A DNA stretch of 64,000 nt from Cyrtodaria siliqua (GCA_037043455.1 JAWPHD010010993.1:23829-87828); one strand, 5' to 3'. Shown: positions 1 to 10,441, numbered from the stretch's first letter. A program made the numbers and translations. Notes: generated by a model from the sequence alone, not told the origin.

Positions 1-155
1 TTATTATACTTTCAAAACGATTGCATATCAACCAAGTCAGCAGATCATATTTTATCAATTTCATTAAAAATAACTCGGCGTTGAGTGAACTTCCTTCGTA
101 TAGGTTTATGAAGTTCATCTGCTAACTTGTCAGTCCATTTCAACGCATTTTCTCG
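1..155 (-). pseudogene. Polinton/adintovirus-type integrase, partial, at window edge
   Basis: On the minus strand a frame runs through a basic stretch (HKPIRRKF) into ADLVDMQ, the region around the first catalytic Asp of retrovirus-like (rve) integrases in Polintons. Two TGA stops break it, at 45-47 and 12-14. The first falls just before SADLVDM, where a Trp is usual in this family, so it may be a TGG to TGA change. The gene runs off the left edge, so only its N-terminal third is seen. It lies immediately downstream of the PLA2 gene and is read in the same direction, consistent with one viral gene block. It is too short for firm family placement but the motif and context agree. Confidence 0.5.
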
Positions 156-613
156 TTTTTTGATGCTCCAAGAAAAAGTTTATATTTTGTACTAATAAAT
201 GGTTTCACTATCAAATTATTAGCAATCTTTTCTCCAATAATTTCAGACTTACTAGATTTCAAACCAGCAAGCATGTTTTTATCACACATTGATTTATTAC
301 TAGGATGTTCATCATAACAATAATCATGATCTTTACAAACAGCATCTACTTCATTTACCGGTTCTCCTCTATCAAGTGGATTACCAGGGCTACAATATTT
401 ATAACCAGGAATTGTTAACCTCTTTGTAGGCAACAGAGGAAGTCGAGCTTTATGAATATCAATATTTCCTCCTTGTGTACTTTTAAAAAACTGTGTTTTA
501 GTAATACGACAAGATGCACAAGTTCCTTTTAACATTCTTCTACCATTTTTTGCCAATATGTACTGAGGATTAACATTTTCAGTAACCATTTTTTCTTTAA
601 TACAATAACTCAT
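140..613 (-). CDS. phospholipase A2-domain virion protein (adintovirus/parvovirus-like)
   Basis: The 157-residue protein has an N-terminal Cys-pair segment (GTCASC, residues 30-35) and then a PLA2-like core. The calcium-loop motif YCSPGNPL is at about residues 72-79, and the catalytic-type motif DAVCKDHDYCYD is at about 89-100, with the His-Asp pair present. Such domains occur in parvovirus capsid proteins and in adintoviruses, where they are thought to help particles breach membranes by hydrolysing phospholipids. The frame is open from an ATG at 613 to a stop at 140. It sits between an adenain-like protease fragment upstream and integrase remains downstream. The last residues overlap the integrase frame. 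Function is inferred from motifs; activity of this endogenous copy is unknown. Confidence 0.75.
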   Translation of the reverse strand: MSYCIKEKMVTENVNPQYILAKNGRRMLKGTCASCRITKTQFFKSTQGGNIDIHKARLPLLPTKRLTIPGYKYCSPGNPLDRGEPVNEVDAVCKDHDYCYDEHPSNKSMCDKNMLAGLKSSKSEIIGEKIANNLIVKPFISTKYKLFLGASKNEKMR

Positions 614-682
614 ATATAATATGATTAGACTTAACTTTGTTTAGCCTAAACTTTGTTTACAAAATATGATTTTATAATGTTT

Positions 683-945
683 TCATTTTCTATTGGTTTG
701 TATGGTTTTAAGAATATCATACATACTATTTTCTTCTTGTAAGTTTTTAATGAAGAATAGACAGAAATATCCACACAAGACACTTGTTTTATCTTGATAC
801 TGAATAGTGTTGTATTTTATATTAGGTGTGTACGCTAAAACTTCTTTTGGTGGGCTCAGACAAAACGGATCGAAGTAATAATTATCATAGTAACAAGTCC
901 AGTGTGTACGAGGTCCAGTATGATCATCAAGATTAATAATACCAG
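683..945 (-). pseudogene. adenain-like viral cysteine protease, C-terminal fragment
   Basis: No ATG opens this frame, but the minus strand reads GIINLDDHTGPRTHWTCYYD, then a YFDPF segment, then CGYFCLFF, before a stop at 683-685. The THW histidine and the Cys of CGYFC match the order of catalytic residues in adenovirus-type maturation proteases (adenain, ULP1-like fold). These enzymes cleave capsid precursor proteins in adenoviruses and Polintons. The N-terminal part is missing or shifted out of frame upstream of about 945, so the gene is broken. It lies in order between the small hydrophobic proteins and the PLA2 gene. The motif pair makes the call fairly safe despite the short length. Confidence 0.7.
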
Positions 946-1163
946 ATTTTTGTTTATTTTGTTTTATTGGTAATTTTTATTTTTGCTGTACACCCCACTG
1001 AATTTCTGTAATCCTAGCTACTTAACCCATTTCATTATATCTAAGTTAGAGATAGGTTCATTTTTTATTTTTTTTTCGTCATCACAAATGGGATACTTCT
1101 ATATGGTCTAATTTGTGAGTATACTTGTTAACCTTTTCCACGATCAACTCTCAAACCTTTTCC

Positions 1164-1391
1164 TTATTTACCTACTTGTAAACATTTTCCAGTTAAACCA
1201 CTAATAAGAGATCCGATCAATGGAATTCCTAATGATGCAAGCAGTCCGAGAAATCCCCCGTCTTGTTGTTGTTGCCTTGTCAGTTTAATAGGGCAGCAAC
1301 ATTTTGACTTTATTATCTTGTTTCTTTGTGCAAGTGTTAATTTATTTGATCCAAGAAGTGCTTGTTTTTTGTCACTAGGAATAGTTACCAT
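1164..1391 (-). CDS. small hydrophobic viral core-type protein
   Basis: This is a 75-residue protein: a polar N-terminal half with Lys/Gln runs and a CCC cluster (residues 31-33), then a Gly-rich hydrophobic C-terminal tail (GFLGLLASLGIPLIGSLISG, about 46-66). That architecture resembles the C-terminal half of the next gene upstream. It also recalls short amphipathic core or membrane-active proteins of adenovirus-like viruses, but I see no diagnostic motif. It lies directly after 1398-1763, only 6 bases apart, so the two may be a tandem duplicate or one gene split by a stop. The role is unknown. Confidence 0.45.
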   Translation of the reverse strand: MVTIPSDKKQALLGSNKLTLAQRNKIIKSKCCCPIKLTRQQQQDGGFLGLLASLGIPLIGSLISGLTGKCLQVGK

Positions 1392-1397
1392 CCCATT

Positions 1398-1763
1398 TCA
1401 AAACTGTTTGCCAATTCCAGTACTTGCTAAGCCATTCAGTGCTCCTGTTGCTAAGGGTACTAATATTTTCCAAGCGAGTCTAGCAACTGTTGATAATATT
1501 GTTTTAGTTAACAAACCAGCAAATGCGCCTAAAAAGCCTCCTTTTTTGACGGAGATCTCATTTGTGATTTTGATATATTTATGTCCACCAGATTTAGCTT
1601 TGTTAATATTGTTAATCTGAGTAGCTGTTAATAGCAAAGGAAAGTCTCCAGTTAGTTGGTTATTCTTTAGCATGAGCGTTAATTCACTTTTGTTTTCATA
1701 TGCTTTTGCCAGACTTCGTTTCTGGCCATCTGTCAAATCTATCGAATATTTAACGTAAGTCAT
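1398..1763 (-). CDS. small viral protein with hydrophobic Gly/Leu-rich tail
   Basis: The 121-residue frame begins at an ATG at 1763, 17 bases after the capsid gene block. The N-terminal half is polar (DLTDGQKRSLAKAYENKSEL). From about residue 73 a KKGGFLGAFAGLL segment begins a long hydrophobic region with two helices separated by K/R residues. The neighbouring 75-residue protein has the same layout, which suggests paralogues. Small proteins of this kind lie beside the hexon gene in adintovirus/Polinton genomes and are presumed virion components. I do not recognise a defined domain, so the name is descriptive. Confidence 0.5.
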   Translation of the reverse strand: MTYVKYSIDLTDGQKRSLAKAYENKSELTLMLKNNQLTGDFPLLLTATQINNINKAKSGGHKYIKITNEISVKKGGFLGAFAGLLTKTILSTVARLAWKILVPLATGALNGLASTGIGKQF

Positions 1764-1780
1764 ATATATTATAAGTTAGA

Positions 1781-3053
1781 TTAAACTATTACCAATTCAT
1801 TTCCGACAGTATCAATAACTACATCTTCTTCATAGAGAACCAGAGCATACACTTTATAAGGATCCCCCGGAGATATATTTAGTTTATATCTCAAACTTAG
1901 TTGTTTTGGATCAATACTGACTTCATTTCCCTTGTAACTCAAATCAAAATGTATCATTCCGAAAAGAGTTTTAAAATTACTCACGTTTAGTAAAATTCCA
2001 GTGTTTTTATTATTTTGTTTGTAAGAATAATTAATAACATCTCTGAATATTCTGATGATATTATCATGGCTGTATTCAGCTTCTGGATAATATAGGCCGT
2101 TTCCAACTTGCAGTCTAGCTGATTGTAAATAGCAATTAGCATTAGCAGCATTTATCCTAAACGTATCCAAAATATGAGTATTTTGTGTTTGAGAAGAACT
2201 GTTGTCTGACCTTTGCAGATAAACAAAAACATGGTTTGGACTTTTGACCCCAGCCGTTATTCTAAATTTATACGGATTCAGTTAGTTGAGAACTTCCGCT
2301 TTCTTGTATCATTTCACGAAGATAAGTTCATCTTGTTGATGTCATATGATTTGACATTACATAACTTAAACCATCTGAGTTAAATATCATTCTGAGTATC
2401 CACAAAACTAATTTATTAATAAATACTCGACCATTATCACCACTTGATTTGAAAATTAGCACATTATCATCTGTCAGTTGCAAGCTAATTTGAAGCTGAC
2501 TAGGAGGAAGCATGTTTTTTTCAAACCTACAAAGAAGGATATTTATTTAATGGAATTATAGAGTCAACTTTTTGATTAGTTATGATTAAAGCATGAGAAC
2601 AGTAAATCCTAGGTAATAATCATCTAGATCATCTCGAGATGCTGCAACAGTCGTATTATCCATATAAAAGTATTCGTTTGTTCCGGTTGTCTTTGCATAA
2701 ACGTCAGAAATTTCAAGCAAGCTTTTGACATTAACAAATCTGTGAAGATTATTTCCATCGTAAACTATTTTTCCATTTTGCTTAACTTGCATTTGATAAA
2801 TCAGTGAAGCTGCATCGTTAATTAAAGCAATTCTGTCAGCGTGTGCGAAAGCGGTTCCTTCAGCAAGTTTGTTTACTTGAAAACTGATTTCAAAATATGC
2901 ATTATACCAATCAAAGTAAAAACTTCTATCATTTAGTGTAAACTGATAACCACTTTTCATTTGCCTGGTAGCATTTCCTGGCTGTGTTATAGAAGTATCT
3001 AACTGAATAGGTACATGTTCATATCTAGTATTATATTTATCACATCGAAACAT
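1781..3053 (-). pseudogene. hexon-type major capsid protein, broken by frameshifts
   Basis: Three consecutive minus-strand frames together have the size of much of a double jelly-roll capsid gene. The N-terminal part (3053 to 2586) begins MFRCDKYNTRYEHVPIQLD and contains the Phe/Tyr-rich strand DRSFYFDWYNAYFEISFQV. A middle piece (2513 to 2328) and a C-terminal piece (2170 to 1781, ending in beta-strand-like VYALVLYEEDVVIDTVG) follow in other frames. The gaps at about 2513-2586 and 2170-2328 carry stops or frameshifts. The opening pattern is what I know from adintovirus/Polinton hexons, which form the pseudo-hexameric shell. The gene is dead as it stands. Confidence 0.65.
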
Positions 3054-3080
3054 CTATGTATACTAATAATTAGATTGTTT

Positions 3081-3422
3081 TTATTTAATCAATCGTTTAA
3101 TTCTCGCATGAATATTTTTGGTTCCTCTTCCGGATAGTAATCTGTTAATGTCTGCATTTACATCTTCTTCAGTTTCAGCTACAACTTCCTTTTTGTTATC
3201 AGCCTTTGTAAGTTCTTTTAAAATTATATCACTTTTTGGTTTAGGTTTAATAACTGAAACTAACTTATCTGCAGCCATTTTTCCTACTTCATCTCCAAGT
3301 TTTTTAGAACAATTCTCTATGATTTGTTTACCAGCAGTTTCTGATGCCTTCTTACCTGCTGTTTTCACAGACTCACTAAATATCTTTGAGCCAACCTTTG
3401 AAAAAATAAATCCCCCATGCAT
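3081..3422 (-). CDS. Lys/Ala-rich core-type viral protein
   Basis: The 113-residue protein is rich in Lys, Ala and Ser. It has amphipathic helical stretches (residues 8-60), an acidic segment (ETEEDVNAD, about 84-92) and a basic C-terminus (KNIHARIKRLIK). It resembles adenovirus-style internal proteins (pVI/pX-like) in composition only. The ATG at 3420-3422 lies at the edge of an inserted repeat (3423-3672), so the real N-terminus may have been displaced. It lies just upstream of the hexon pseudogene in the same direction. Function is not established. Confidence 0.4.
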   Translation of the reverse strand: MHGGFIFSKVGSKIFSESVKTAGKKASETAGKQIIENCSKKLGDEVGKMAADKLVSVIKPKPKSDIILKELTKADNKKEVVAETEEDVNADINRLLSGRGTKNIHARIKRLIK

Positions 3423-3672
3423 ACGCCGTACGACATAGGGGAATACAGATACTCCATGTCCACCGCCATATGCATGCCATCTTCGGGATGGTTAAAATTG
3501 TGTACAATTGATTTTATTAATATTGAGTTCTGCTCAACCTGGGGCTAGAGGGCGTGAGCGGTAGCTAGCATATTTCACTACCGCTCATGAACAGTCTCAA
3601 TCAAACCGAGACTGCAATGTTTCATATGTGTCGTTTTCGGCCATTTCCAAGGGTCCATTATCATACTCTTTT
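3423..3672 (+). mobile_element. fragment of the 616-bp hairpin-bearing repeat family
   Basis: This segment matches the right part of the tandem units at 21342-22757: ACGCCGTACGACAT, the GGATGGTTAAAATTGTGTAC block, the GAGCGGTAG/CTACCGCTC hairpin (3556-3564 with 3578-3586), and the end TCCATTATCATAC followed by T-rich sequence. It splits the viral region: polymerase sequence resumes at about 3672 and the basic core protein begins at 3422. The palm domain of the polymerase is absent, so a deletion accompanied or followed the insertion. Confidence 0.7.
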
Positions 3673-5598
3673 TTAAGGCACGCATCACAGGCTAAACCAG
3701 GACTACTGAAGTAATGGCAAGTATCTAATTTGTAATACTCAATACAAATTTTTCTAAAGTTTTCAAAAACGTCTGCAAGCAGCAGCACATCAGTCTTAAG
3801 ATACAGATCATGATATTCTCCCATATTTTTAATCTTAAATGTTTTCCATATTTTTTTAGCATGATCATAATCTGCATCTGAAATTCTAGCTTGTCATCAA
3901 AGTATTCTTGCGAGGTGTATTGAAACGAGGGAATGTTTTTTACTAAATTTTCTAATGATTGAGACATAAACTGAAAATTGTCAATAAACACCAAACTTTG
4001 TCCTAACATAAAAGCCATGTACTTTTCCATATTATTCGGTATGACATTTATTGTTTGTTTAAAATTTCCGATGTGTTGCATTATGAAGTGAGAATCATAA
4101 CCTCTCAAATTATGAAACACAACAGGTATTTTTTTAGTTAGTCTGAAATTAATATTACATATGTCATGAGCGCTTCCTCTGTACTTTCCAGTTATATGAC
4201 AATGGTCTCAAACTTTTCTAACGGAGTACGACCTAGGTCATCTTTTTGAAGTGTTATTGAAAAACCATTACCACAAATATGACATGATATAGATTTTTGG
4301 AATTTAGCTTCTTCTTCCGGTGACATCACCAAATCTTTCTTAAAATGTATATTCATAGCTTTTTTTGCACCAATTTTCTTCTTCTATAATTTTTTCTAAT
4401 AACTTGTAAACAGCATTTGGTCCTCTGTATGTCACAACTGGTTTTGAATATTGATCAAAATAATAATAAACAAACCTTATATCCATAGCCACAATCAGTA
4501 TGTTGCTGATATGCTTCCGTGTATGATTTTTTAGGATAATTTAGTGCTGAAGAAATACTTTCAGTTATCGCCTCAAAATCAACATATATAACAAACGGAA
4601 CCATTAGATGCCTGTCATAGTTTTTAAACTTAACTTTTTCATTCTTATTTGCCATTTCTACTGCTTGCTTACCATTATGCGAAAGACAAATAATTACAAG
4701 GCTTGTGTTTTTCCAGAACTCTTTCTAATTTAAAGCACTGCAAGCATGTTTTACAAAACCATTTTTTATTTGAATGTAATGTTTGATTAAACATTAACCT
4801 GTTAAAATCTTTTATCCATACATAAGCGTTTTTTTCTTTTTTGCTAATTAAAAGCATGTCGCAAGAATCTTCACCTTTATTTTTTAATATGTACAAAGGG
4901 TACACTTGATTATTTTCATATCCAAATATGTTAAAACATAAGTTGTTTTGTTTTTTCTATTTTTGGGATTTCTTTGATAGTAACAGGAAATGTTATTCCT
5001 TTGTAATTTAGACCTCCGATATGCTTTTGATAATGCGATATTCTCTCGGTATGTGTTTTAACAGGAAACGTAAAAGCTAAATGACACCATCTAAAGCACT
5101 CGTTATCTTTTTCATTTTTTTATATTTATTAAACCTTTTTTAGGATAGGCAAGTTCTTTCGGTAATGCTAAATACGAGCTACATCGCAAAGGCTTATACT
5201 TTATTCGATTTATGTTGTGTGCATCTATTACCTCAATTTGCCAACCACTTCCCATCTGAATCTAATCCAACTCTATTTACAATTTCCTCACGTGCTTTGT
5301 CCAGCGCCTCGATAATATTATTTTCGGTTAATATTGTTGCCGCTTTAGAATAAAAGTAAGCTGTTTTGTATGTGGATGCAGGACCTGTTTCTTTGTCACC
5401 CATCGATGTTTTTTTAAAAGTGTGTTTCACATCAACACTTAATTTAAAGCCACGCGTTTTTCTTAGTTCCGTTTTAAGAAATTTTATGAGGCTTGGTTGT
5501 GTTTTCTGCAGTTGAGTGAGCGGGTCATTACTGATAACATTTACTTTAAAATCCTTGCTATACTGTTTTGTGGATGTTTCAATTTCTCGGATATTCAT
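3660..5598 (-). pseudogene. polB: family B DNA polymerase (Polinton type), N-terminal half, decayed
   Basis: Successive minus-strand pieces follow the order of a Polinton-type PolB. First is an N-terminal region (5598-5233), then a Cys/His-rich segment (4905-4675, WFCKTCLQCFKL with a following H and C). The exonuclease I motif VDFEAI lies near 4590, and the exonuclease II motif HNLRGYDSHF near 4100. A segment with [19 protein letters not shown] (3824-3660) comes last. Frameshifts or stops separate all these pieces. The catalytic palm (motifs A, B, C) is missing where the 616-bp repeat family inserted. The intact gene would copy the viral genome by protein priming. This copy cannot. Confidence 0.75.
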
Positions 5599-5700
5599 TA
5601 TATAATATCACATGAGATTATTTCTTTAAGCTTATCATTATTTTATTTGATTATTTCAAAGTAAAATATTTGCTTCCTGGTTAGATTATATTATTTTTAT

Positions 5701-6021
5701 TTAACCGACATAAACAACAATATCAATTCCTTTGTCTAACAAAATGCTGTAGTAAGGAACAAAAGAATCCTCAGTTACAACAAAACGAGTTGCAATTTGT
5801 TTTTTACAAAAAGCATGCAACCTGTTTATATCTGTTTTTTTTATTTTCCATGGTAATTTTAGTTGTTGTGCCATGGTTATAATTATTTCAGTCAGATCTT
5901 GAAAGTTTGTAAAAACTATTAACTCTTTGTCAAGTTCATTCATATCTTCAAAATCGACCATTTGAGCATATGTCATTTGATTTTTTTTAAAGTTTTTGAT
6001 TTTCTTTTCTATGCGTTCCAT
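5701..6021 (-). CDS. hypothetical viral-region protein
   Basis: A 106-residue open frame starts at 6021 with a basic N-terminus (MERIEKKIKNFKKNQ). It is followed by mixed alpha/beta-looking sequence ending FVPYYSILLDKGIDIVVYVG. It lies about 100 bases upstream of the PolB pseudogene and is read in the same direction, preceded by AT-rich DNA similar to that before PolB (both have a TTATATAATAT-like stretch just before the start). The shared upstream sequence suggests a viral gene with the same promoter class. I do not recognise the family. Confidence 0.4.
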   Translation of the reverse strand: MERIEKKIKNFKKNQMTYAQMVDFEDMNELDKELIVFTNFQDLTEIIITMAQQLKLPWKIKKTDINRLHAFCKKQIATRFVVTEDSFVPYYSILLDKGIDIVVYVG

Positions 6022-6099
6022 TTATATAATATTACATGAGATAATATTTTTAAGCTTATATTTATTCAACTTTAAAATATAATGCTATATTATAGTATA

Positions 6100-6551
6100 A
6101 TGGATTGCAAATATTGTAAAAGAGTTTTAGATATTACTGATCCTCCTGGAGTGTGTTCAGATTATATCTTATTTAGCATAACTAATAAAAAGAAGCATTG
6201 TCAATATTGTGTTGGAACCAAGCTTTGTTATAAGTGTACTTACGCATATATAAATTGTAACGATAATTGTGAAATGATAATGAACGTATCTGTTTTAATT
6301 GTGGCACTCACAATGGTTATAATCTCATTACAGGTTGCAATTACAACCGAAAGAAAACTATTTACCACATAAAGTACCATTTGGATAAATGCTTGGTAGC
6401 ATATGATTTGTCTTCTACAAATAGACAAAGATTTGAAGATTTGTTTTACAAAATTGTAAAGATTTTGGATAAAATAGAAGGTCGAAAAAGATCAATCAAA
6501 TTTAAGTACATTTTTCAGAAAATATTTAAAATATTAAAAATAAAAAAATAA
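6100..6551 (+). pseudogene. Cys-rich zinc-binding-like viral protein, frameshifted
   Basis: Reading from ATG at 6100 (an upstream in-frame ATG is at 6082), the protein starts MDCKYCKR and carries repeated Cys pairs (CQYC, CYKC). Around 6270-6290 the frame shifts. The other frame continues with CFNCGTHNG and a later H-x3-H...C pattern, then a basic Lys-rich tail ending at a stop at 6549-6551. The continuation of Cys/His spacing across the shift suggests one gene with an indel, giving a zinc-finger-like protein of about 150 residues. It is divergent from the PolB side. The family is unknown; nucleic-acid binding is a guess from composition. Confidence 0.45.
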
Positions 6552-6620
6552 ACAAAACCGATTAAAACAAAATCTACTAGAGAAAAGTACGATAGGATAT
6601 GGAAACAAGTTGAACAAGAA

Positions 6621-6826
6621 TTACGACTGGATGCCATGACCGTTTAACTTGAATTTTTTCATATACATTTCCAGAGGTTCTGTAAAATTATCATTCTTTT
6701 GAATCTCCAATATTTTATTAAAGGTAATCCTAATTATCTCTTCATAATTTTCTAGTCCAATTGTTGTTTGGACATATGAAAAAAGTGGTTTAAAACTCCT
6801 ATGATGTGTTTTCAACAAAGAAATAT
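6621..6826 (-). pseudogene. hypothetical protein truncated by a retroelement
   Basis: The minus-strand frame has a body of about 60 residues (from HHRSFKPLFSYVQTTIG to a stop at 6621). The first residues come from the 3' end of the retroelement copy that begins near 6827. The original start is therefore lost or lies beyond the insertion. The body has no motif I recognise. It could be the next gene of the viral block or host sequence. Confidence 0.25.
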
Positions 6827-7190
6827 AAACAGATCGGACAGAGAAAGTAGCATTCAAGGAGGACAGTCAACCACAAAACACAGAAACAAACACGCAAACA
6901 GACAAACAAGAAGGCAAAAGCAACGATAAATGCAAACGACATCACAAACACAAAAGGGTTGACAATAGGGCTACCGCCTTGGAACGGTCAGTGGCAAAGT
7001 AGGCCACTGGGGGGGTTAAACCGGTTCTAGGGTGCACCAAACCTCACACTTACCCTACATCATCCCATTAAAACGGGACAGTATAAATAAAGAAATCCCC
7101 GCCATGATCTAATCTCTAACCAACAAGGCAGCATCAATAGGCAATATAAGTAAAACACAAATAAGGTCGTGTAAATATAATACAAAATCA
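6827..7190 (-). mobile_element. 5'-truncated YLDD reverse-transcriptase element, 3' end
   Basis: This is the 3' terminal part of the family represented best at 21211-25440. It begins with the terminal motif ATATAAACAGATCGGACAG on the plus strand, then the A-rich ACAAACACGCAAACAGACAAAC stretch, GGGTTGACAATAGGGCTACCGCC and GGTTCTAGGGTGCACC. Only untranslated 3' sequence is present. Similarity fades after about 7190. Confidence 0.8.
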
Positions 7191-7364
7191 AAGGACTGAA
7201 GGTCCTGAGAGGCGCCTAATTGCACTGTGATTTAGAGTCATTTCCATCATTAAAATTTTCACCAGACTGATGATCCTGGAATCAACCAATTCGGACACGC
7301 CATATCTGAACCGGAATACAGGAAATGCAACTAAATTTGGAACTGTAACACCAAACAAAACACA

Positions 7365-7640
7365 TTATATCGACAAATTGCATATCCACTGTGATTTGAT
7401 AAGTAATTCTATTGTTGATGGACATACGGGGATGTTATTTATGAAATAACTAAAGCTGACCTTACGAGATCGCATCCTTTTAAAGATGAACCGATAATAG
7501 TCGGGTTCTGTGAAGTAAACAAAACGATCATTAACAGTATTAATATTTACATAACCGATTTCTCTGGTAAAATTATTAACATCAATTCGATTTGTTTTAA
7601 AAGAATAAGTGTAATATAAGTTATATGGTACGTTTAACAA
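7365..7640 (-). CDS. hypothetical open frame
   Basis: A 91-residue frame is rich in aromatic residues (YNLYYTYSFK, FVYFTEPDYYRFIF). It lies between a retroelement end and a tRNA-derived SINE. The composition resembles the viral structural genes nearby more than satellite DNA, but I see no motif, no splice signals and no partner gene. It may be a relic of the first viral element or chance. Low confidence. Confidence 0.2.
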   Translation of the reverse strand: MLNVPYNLYYTYSFKTNRIDVNNFTREIGYVNINTVNDRFVYFTEPDYYRFIFKRMRSRKVSFSYFINNIPVCPSTIELLIKSQWICNLSI

Positions 7641-7719
7641 AAGTTTACGACACTAGTACGGGAACTTATACTCAAGTTGATCGATTAACCGGGGCTGGCA
7701 TATTTTATCCGTACTTTTA

Positions 7720-7901
7720 GAATTGAATTGAATTGAATGTTGTTTAACGGCTCATCAACACAGTACAGGTTATTTAGAGCCGCCCCAGAGAGAGGGGAAG
7801 GATACATAGGAATCCGGCGGAACTCAGTGGCACCACGGAGGATTGAACCCGGGGCCTCCGGTTACAAATCCGCCGCGCTACCGACTGCGCCACGCAAGCC
7901 C
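7720..7901 (-). mobile_element. tRNA-derived SINE
   Basis: Read on the minus strand from 7901, the head is tRNA-like. The A-box region GTGGCGCAGTCGGTAGCGCG is followed by an anticodon-loop-like GATTTGTAACC, and the B box GGTTCAATCC lies near 7840-7850. A non-tRNA body follows to about 7720. It lacks a proper acceptor stem at the distal side, so it is a SINE rather than a tRNA gene. Confidence 0.7.
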
Positions 7902-8209
7902 TCATTTTAAAAGAATCCAAATATCATCATGTAAACATTAACAAGTGATTTACTTCTAGATTTTTTTATTAAGAATATTCCAAACTTCAGTATCAAGTAA
8001 ATATGTTTACAACATGTTAATAATTTAATTTATTGTTAAAATGTCAATGTATTCAATTTTTGTTTTAAAACGAGATAGATTTCTTATAATTAAAAGTATG
8101 TATTCTTTTAAAACGTATTACTATTAATAATAAATATTCTTTCCATGCATTATGTACCAAATTTAATATGTGATAATCCACTTTACTAAATTAGCAAAAA
8201 AAAGGATAA
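7902..8209. other. AT-rich stretch without a gene
   Basis: This is A/T-rich sequence with short T and A runs and no frame of note. It leads into the A-rich 3' terminus of the next retroelement copy. Confidence 0.5.
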
Positions 8210-9406
8210 AAATATCGGACAGGGAAAGCAGCATTCAAGGACGACAGTCAACCACAAAACACAAAAACAAACACGCAAACAGACAAACGAAAAGACAAAA
8301 GTAATAAAAAATGCAAACGACATCACAAACACAAAAGGGTTGACAATAGGGCTACCGCCTTGGAACGGTCAGTGGCAAAGTAGGCCACTGGGGGTTTAAA
8401 CCGGTTCTAGGGTGCACCAAACCTCACACTTACCCTAATGTCATCCCATTAAAACAGGACAGTGTAAATAAAGAAATCCCCGCCATGATCTAATCTCTAA
8501 CCAACAAGGCAGCATCAATAGGCAATATAAGTAAAACACAAATATGCTCGTGTAAATATAATACAAAAAAACAATAGCCTAGAAAGCCACAATGAAGGTA
8601 CTCAATGACTTTGCAGAAGCCAGAGCAGTAAGAGAATAAACCATTAAGGGCACGACAAGAAAGATCATGGACAAACATCAAACGCCACCGTCCCAATGGG
8701 CTTTAGGTAGGCGTCATCACAGGGTCCACAGCCTGTCCGGTCATCGTACAATTAAAGAGGAAAGCATAGTGGCGAACTGTAAAAGGGTCCACCACCAAGC
8801 ATGCAGTACGTTGCAAAATGATAGGGTCATAACCTCTTTTGATAAACTTTTTAACAAGTTTAACAAAGATAGTATGAAAGTGATCATGACCAAGAATCTT
8901 ACGAAGTTTATAAATCACATCACCATAGAAGTCAGGTTGTGATAGTCCTTGTCGCAGAAGAGTCCTTAAATTACATTTATATTTGGAAAGAAGATCAGGG
9001 TTACGATAATAAAATTTTGCAAAGGTTTTACGAAGTTTATGGTAACGGTAACCCTGATTGAGTAACTTTTTAGTTATACAAAGATTACGAATATTAAAGT
9101 CCTCAACTCGAGTACAAGCTCTAGAAAAACGAATAAGTTGAGACAGATACACCCCATAAGAAGTTGCTCGTGGAACAACCCCATCCAAGTGGGGATAATT
9201 AACAATGTCAAAATTAAAATCATCTCTCTTGTCATAGATTTTGCTAATTATTTTACCATTTTCAATCGAGAGATCTAAATCAAGAAAAGAAGCGTTATTA
9301 TCAGATATATTTTCTTTATTAAGCCGAAGTTCTTTAGGATAACTATTATGAACCATAGTTGGAAAGAAAGGGTTGTCAATGTTCAGTATGTCATCCAGAT
9401 ACCGAA
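8210..9406 (-). mobile_element. YLDD reverse-transcriptase element, 5'-truncated copy
   Basis: The copy starts at the 3' terminus (ATATCGGACAGGGAAAGCAGC on plus) and contains the complete 3' untranslated region and a 217-residue open frame (8703-9356). It ends just upstream of the YLDD motif at about 9406. After that point it no longer matches the copy at 24100. 5' truncation is typical of target-primed insertion. Confidence 0.85.
8703..9356 (-). pseudogene. reverse transcriptase, C-terminal part
   Basis: The open frame has FLDLDLSIENGKIISKIYDK, then RDDFNF, a SYGVYLSQLIRFSRAC block (about residues 67-82) and a RYHKLRKTFAKFYYR block. These are the post-catalytic region of an RT family that recurs many times in this window. 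Immediately upstream, out of the ATG-bounded frame, RYLDDI (near 9390-9405) gives the YxDD catalytic motif. The N-terminal fingers/palm is missing. The family could be Penelope-like or another non-LTR group; I cannot decide between them from sequence alone. The product would be inactive because the palm is missing. Confidence 0.7.
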
Positions 9407-10420
9407 GTTACCCTTTCAACATTAGCCTTAAATTGAGTGTAAACATTTAAATAATTTGATGTCTTCATATCTAAGGCTTAGGATGTTGTATGTATTTTTT
9501 TTCCAAAAGCTTGTTCACTGATTATTCTTTTTAATCTAGCATATAATTTTAGGTAATGTGAAAATGGTAAGCTACGCTACTTCAATAACAAATGTCAGAT
9601 TATTTCTATTGTGATTTAAATTGAACGGTAAGTACACTCATACAGATATTGTTATTTGCCCTAAATACATTCAATTTTCTTGTCTACGATAGGCTGTGTA
9701 ACGAAGATTTCATTACGTAGATTACAAATGACACTCATTATGTGAGTATTAACATTCATACCCTTCCAACCCCTTCTCAAAGAGACAAAAACGGGTTTTT
9801 TTCATATCCGATATGTTTACCCATCACCTAGGTAGTGGGGACATATTAGTCTCCACCAAAACGCAACAGGTCCACTATGATTTATGATGTCGAATATTTT
9901 ATGTGATAATGTCGCAGGTTGCTTCTGTGTTCTCAAGACACCGAACACTGTAGATGCCTCGTCAATTTTATTTTTTTTACAATTACGGAAATCGGCGAGA
10001 CAATTCCGATGCACACCAAGCTGAATGAAAACCCGGACGATTATTCCACCTGTTTTAGCATATTTATTACATAAGTGTATTATGATATTTATGACATGGT
10101 TTTATTACATTTCCAGCCACAATATATGTAATTATATATGTAGTTCAGGACAAATTATTTTGACATATTACAATGTTTAGTATTATGCAATATTAAGTTA
10201 GTAAAATGTATGATAAAATAATAAAAACTTATAATACCGCTTTATATTTTAAATATATAAATATTTAGATTTAAATATGTACAAGAAACTTTAAAGTATA
10301 CCGCTTAAAGTACACCCCTTAAGGAGACTTCGAACAAAAAAATCTAAATATTTAATTTTATATTGTTTCCCACTTAAATATATGAACACACGATAATCAC
10401 TATTTTTCCGTTTATTTCAG
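9407..10420. other. intergenic, upstream of the deaminase gene
   Basis: I see no gene here. The region is AT-rich, and a pyrimidine-rich tract TTTTTCCGTTTATTTCAG ends at 10420, a good splice acceptor just 21 bases before the deaminase ATG. A 5' untranslated exon may therefore lie further upstream. Confidence 0.4.
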
Positions 10421-10441
10421 CTTAGGCTAACTCGGTCGAAT

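Noticed and set aside
7830..7901. Possible tRNA gene (minus strand)
   Set aside because: A and B boxes are present, but the acceptor stem does not close and a SINE body follows.
8490..8942. Open frames around the 3' end of the retroelement
   Set aside because: They are antisense or untranslated parts of the element and recur in every copy.
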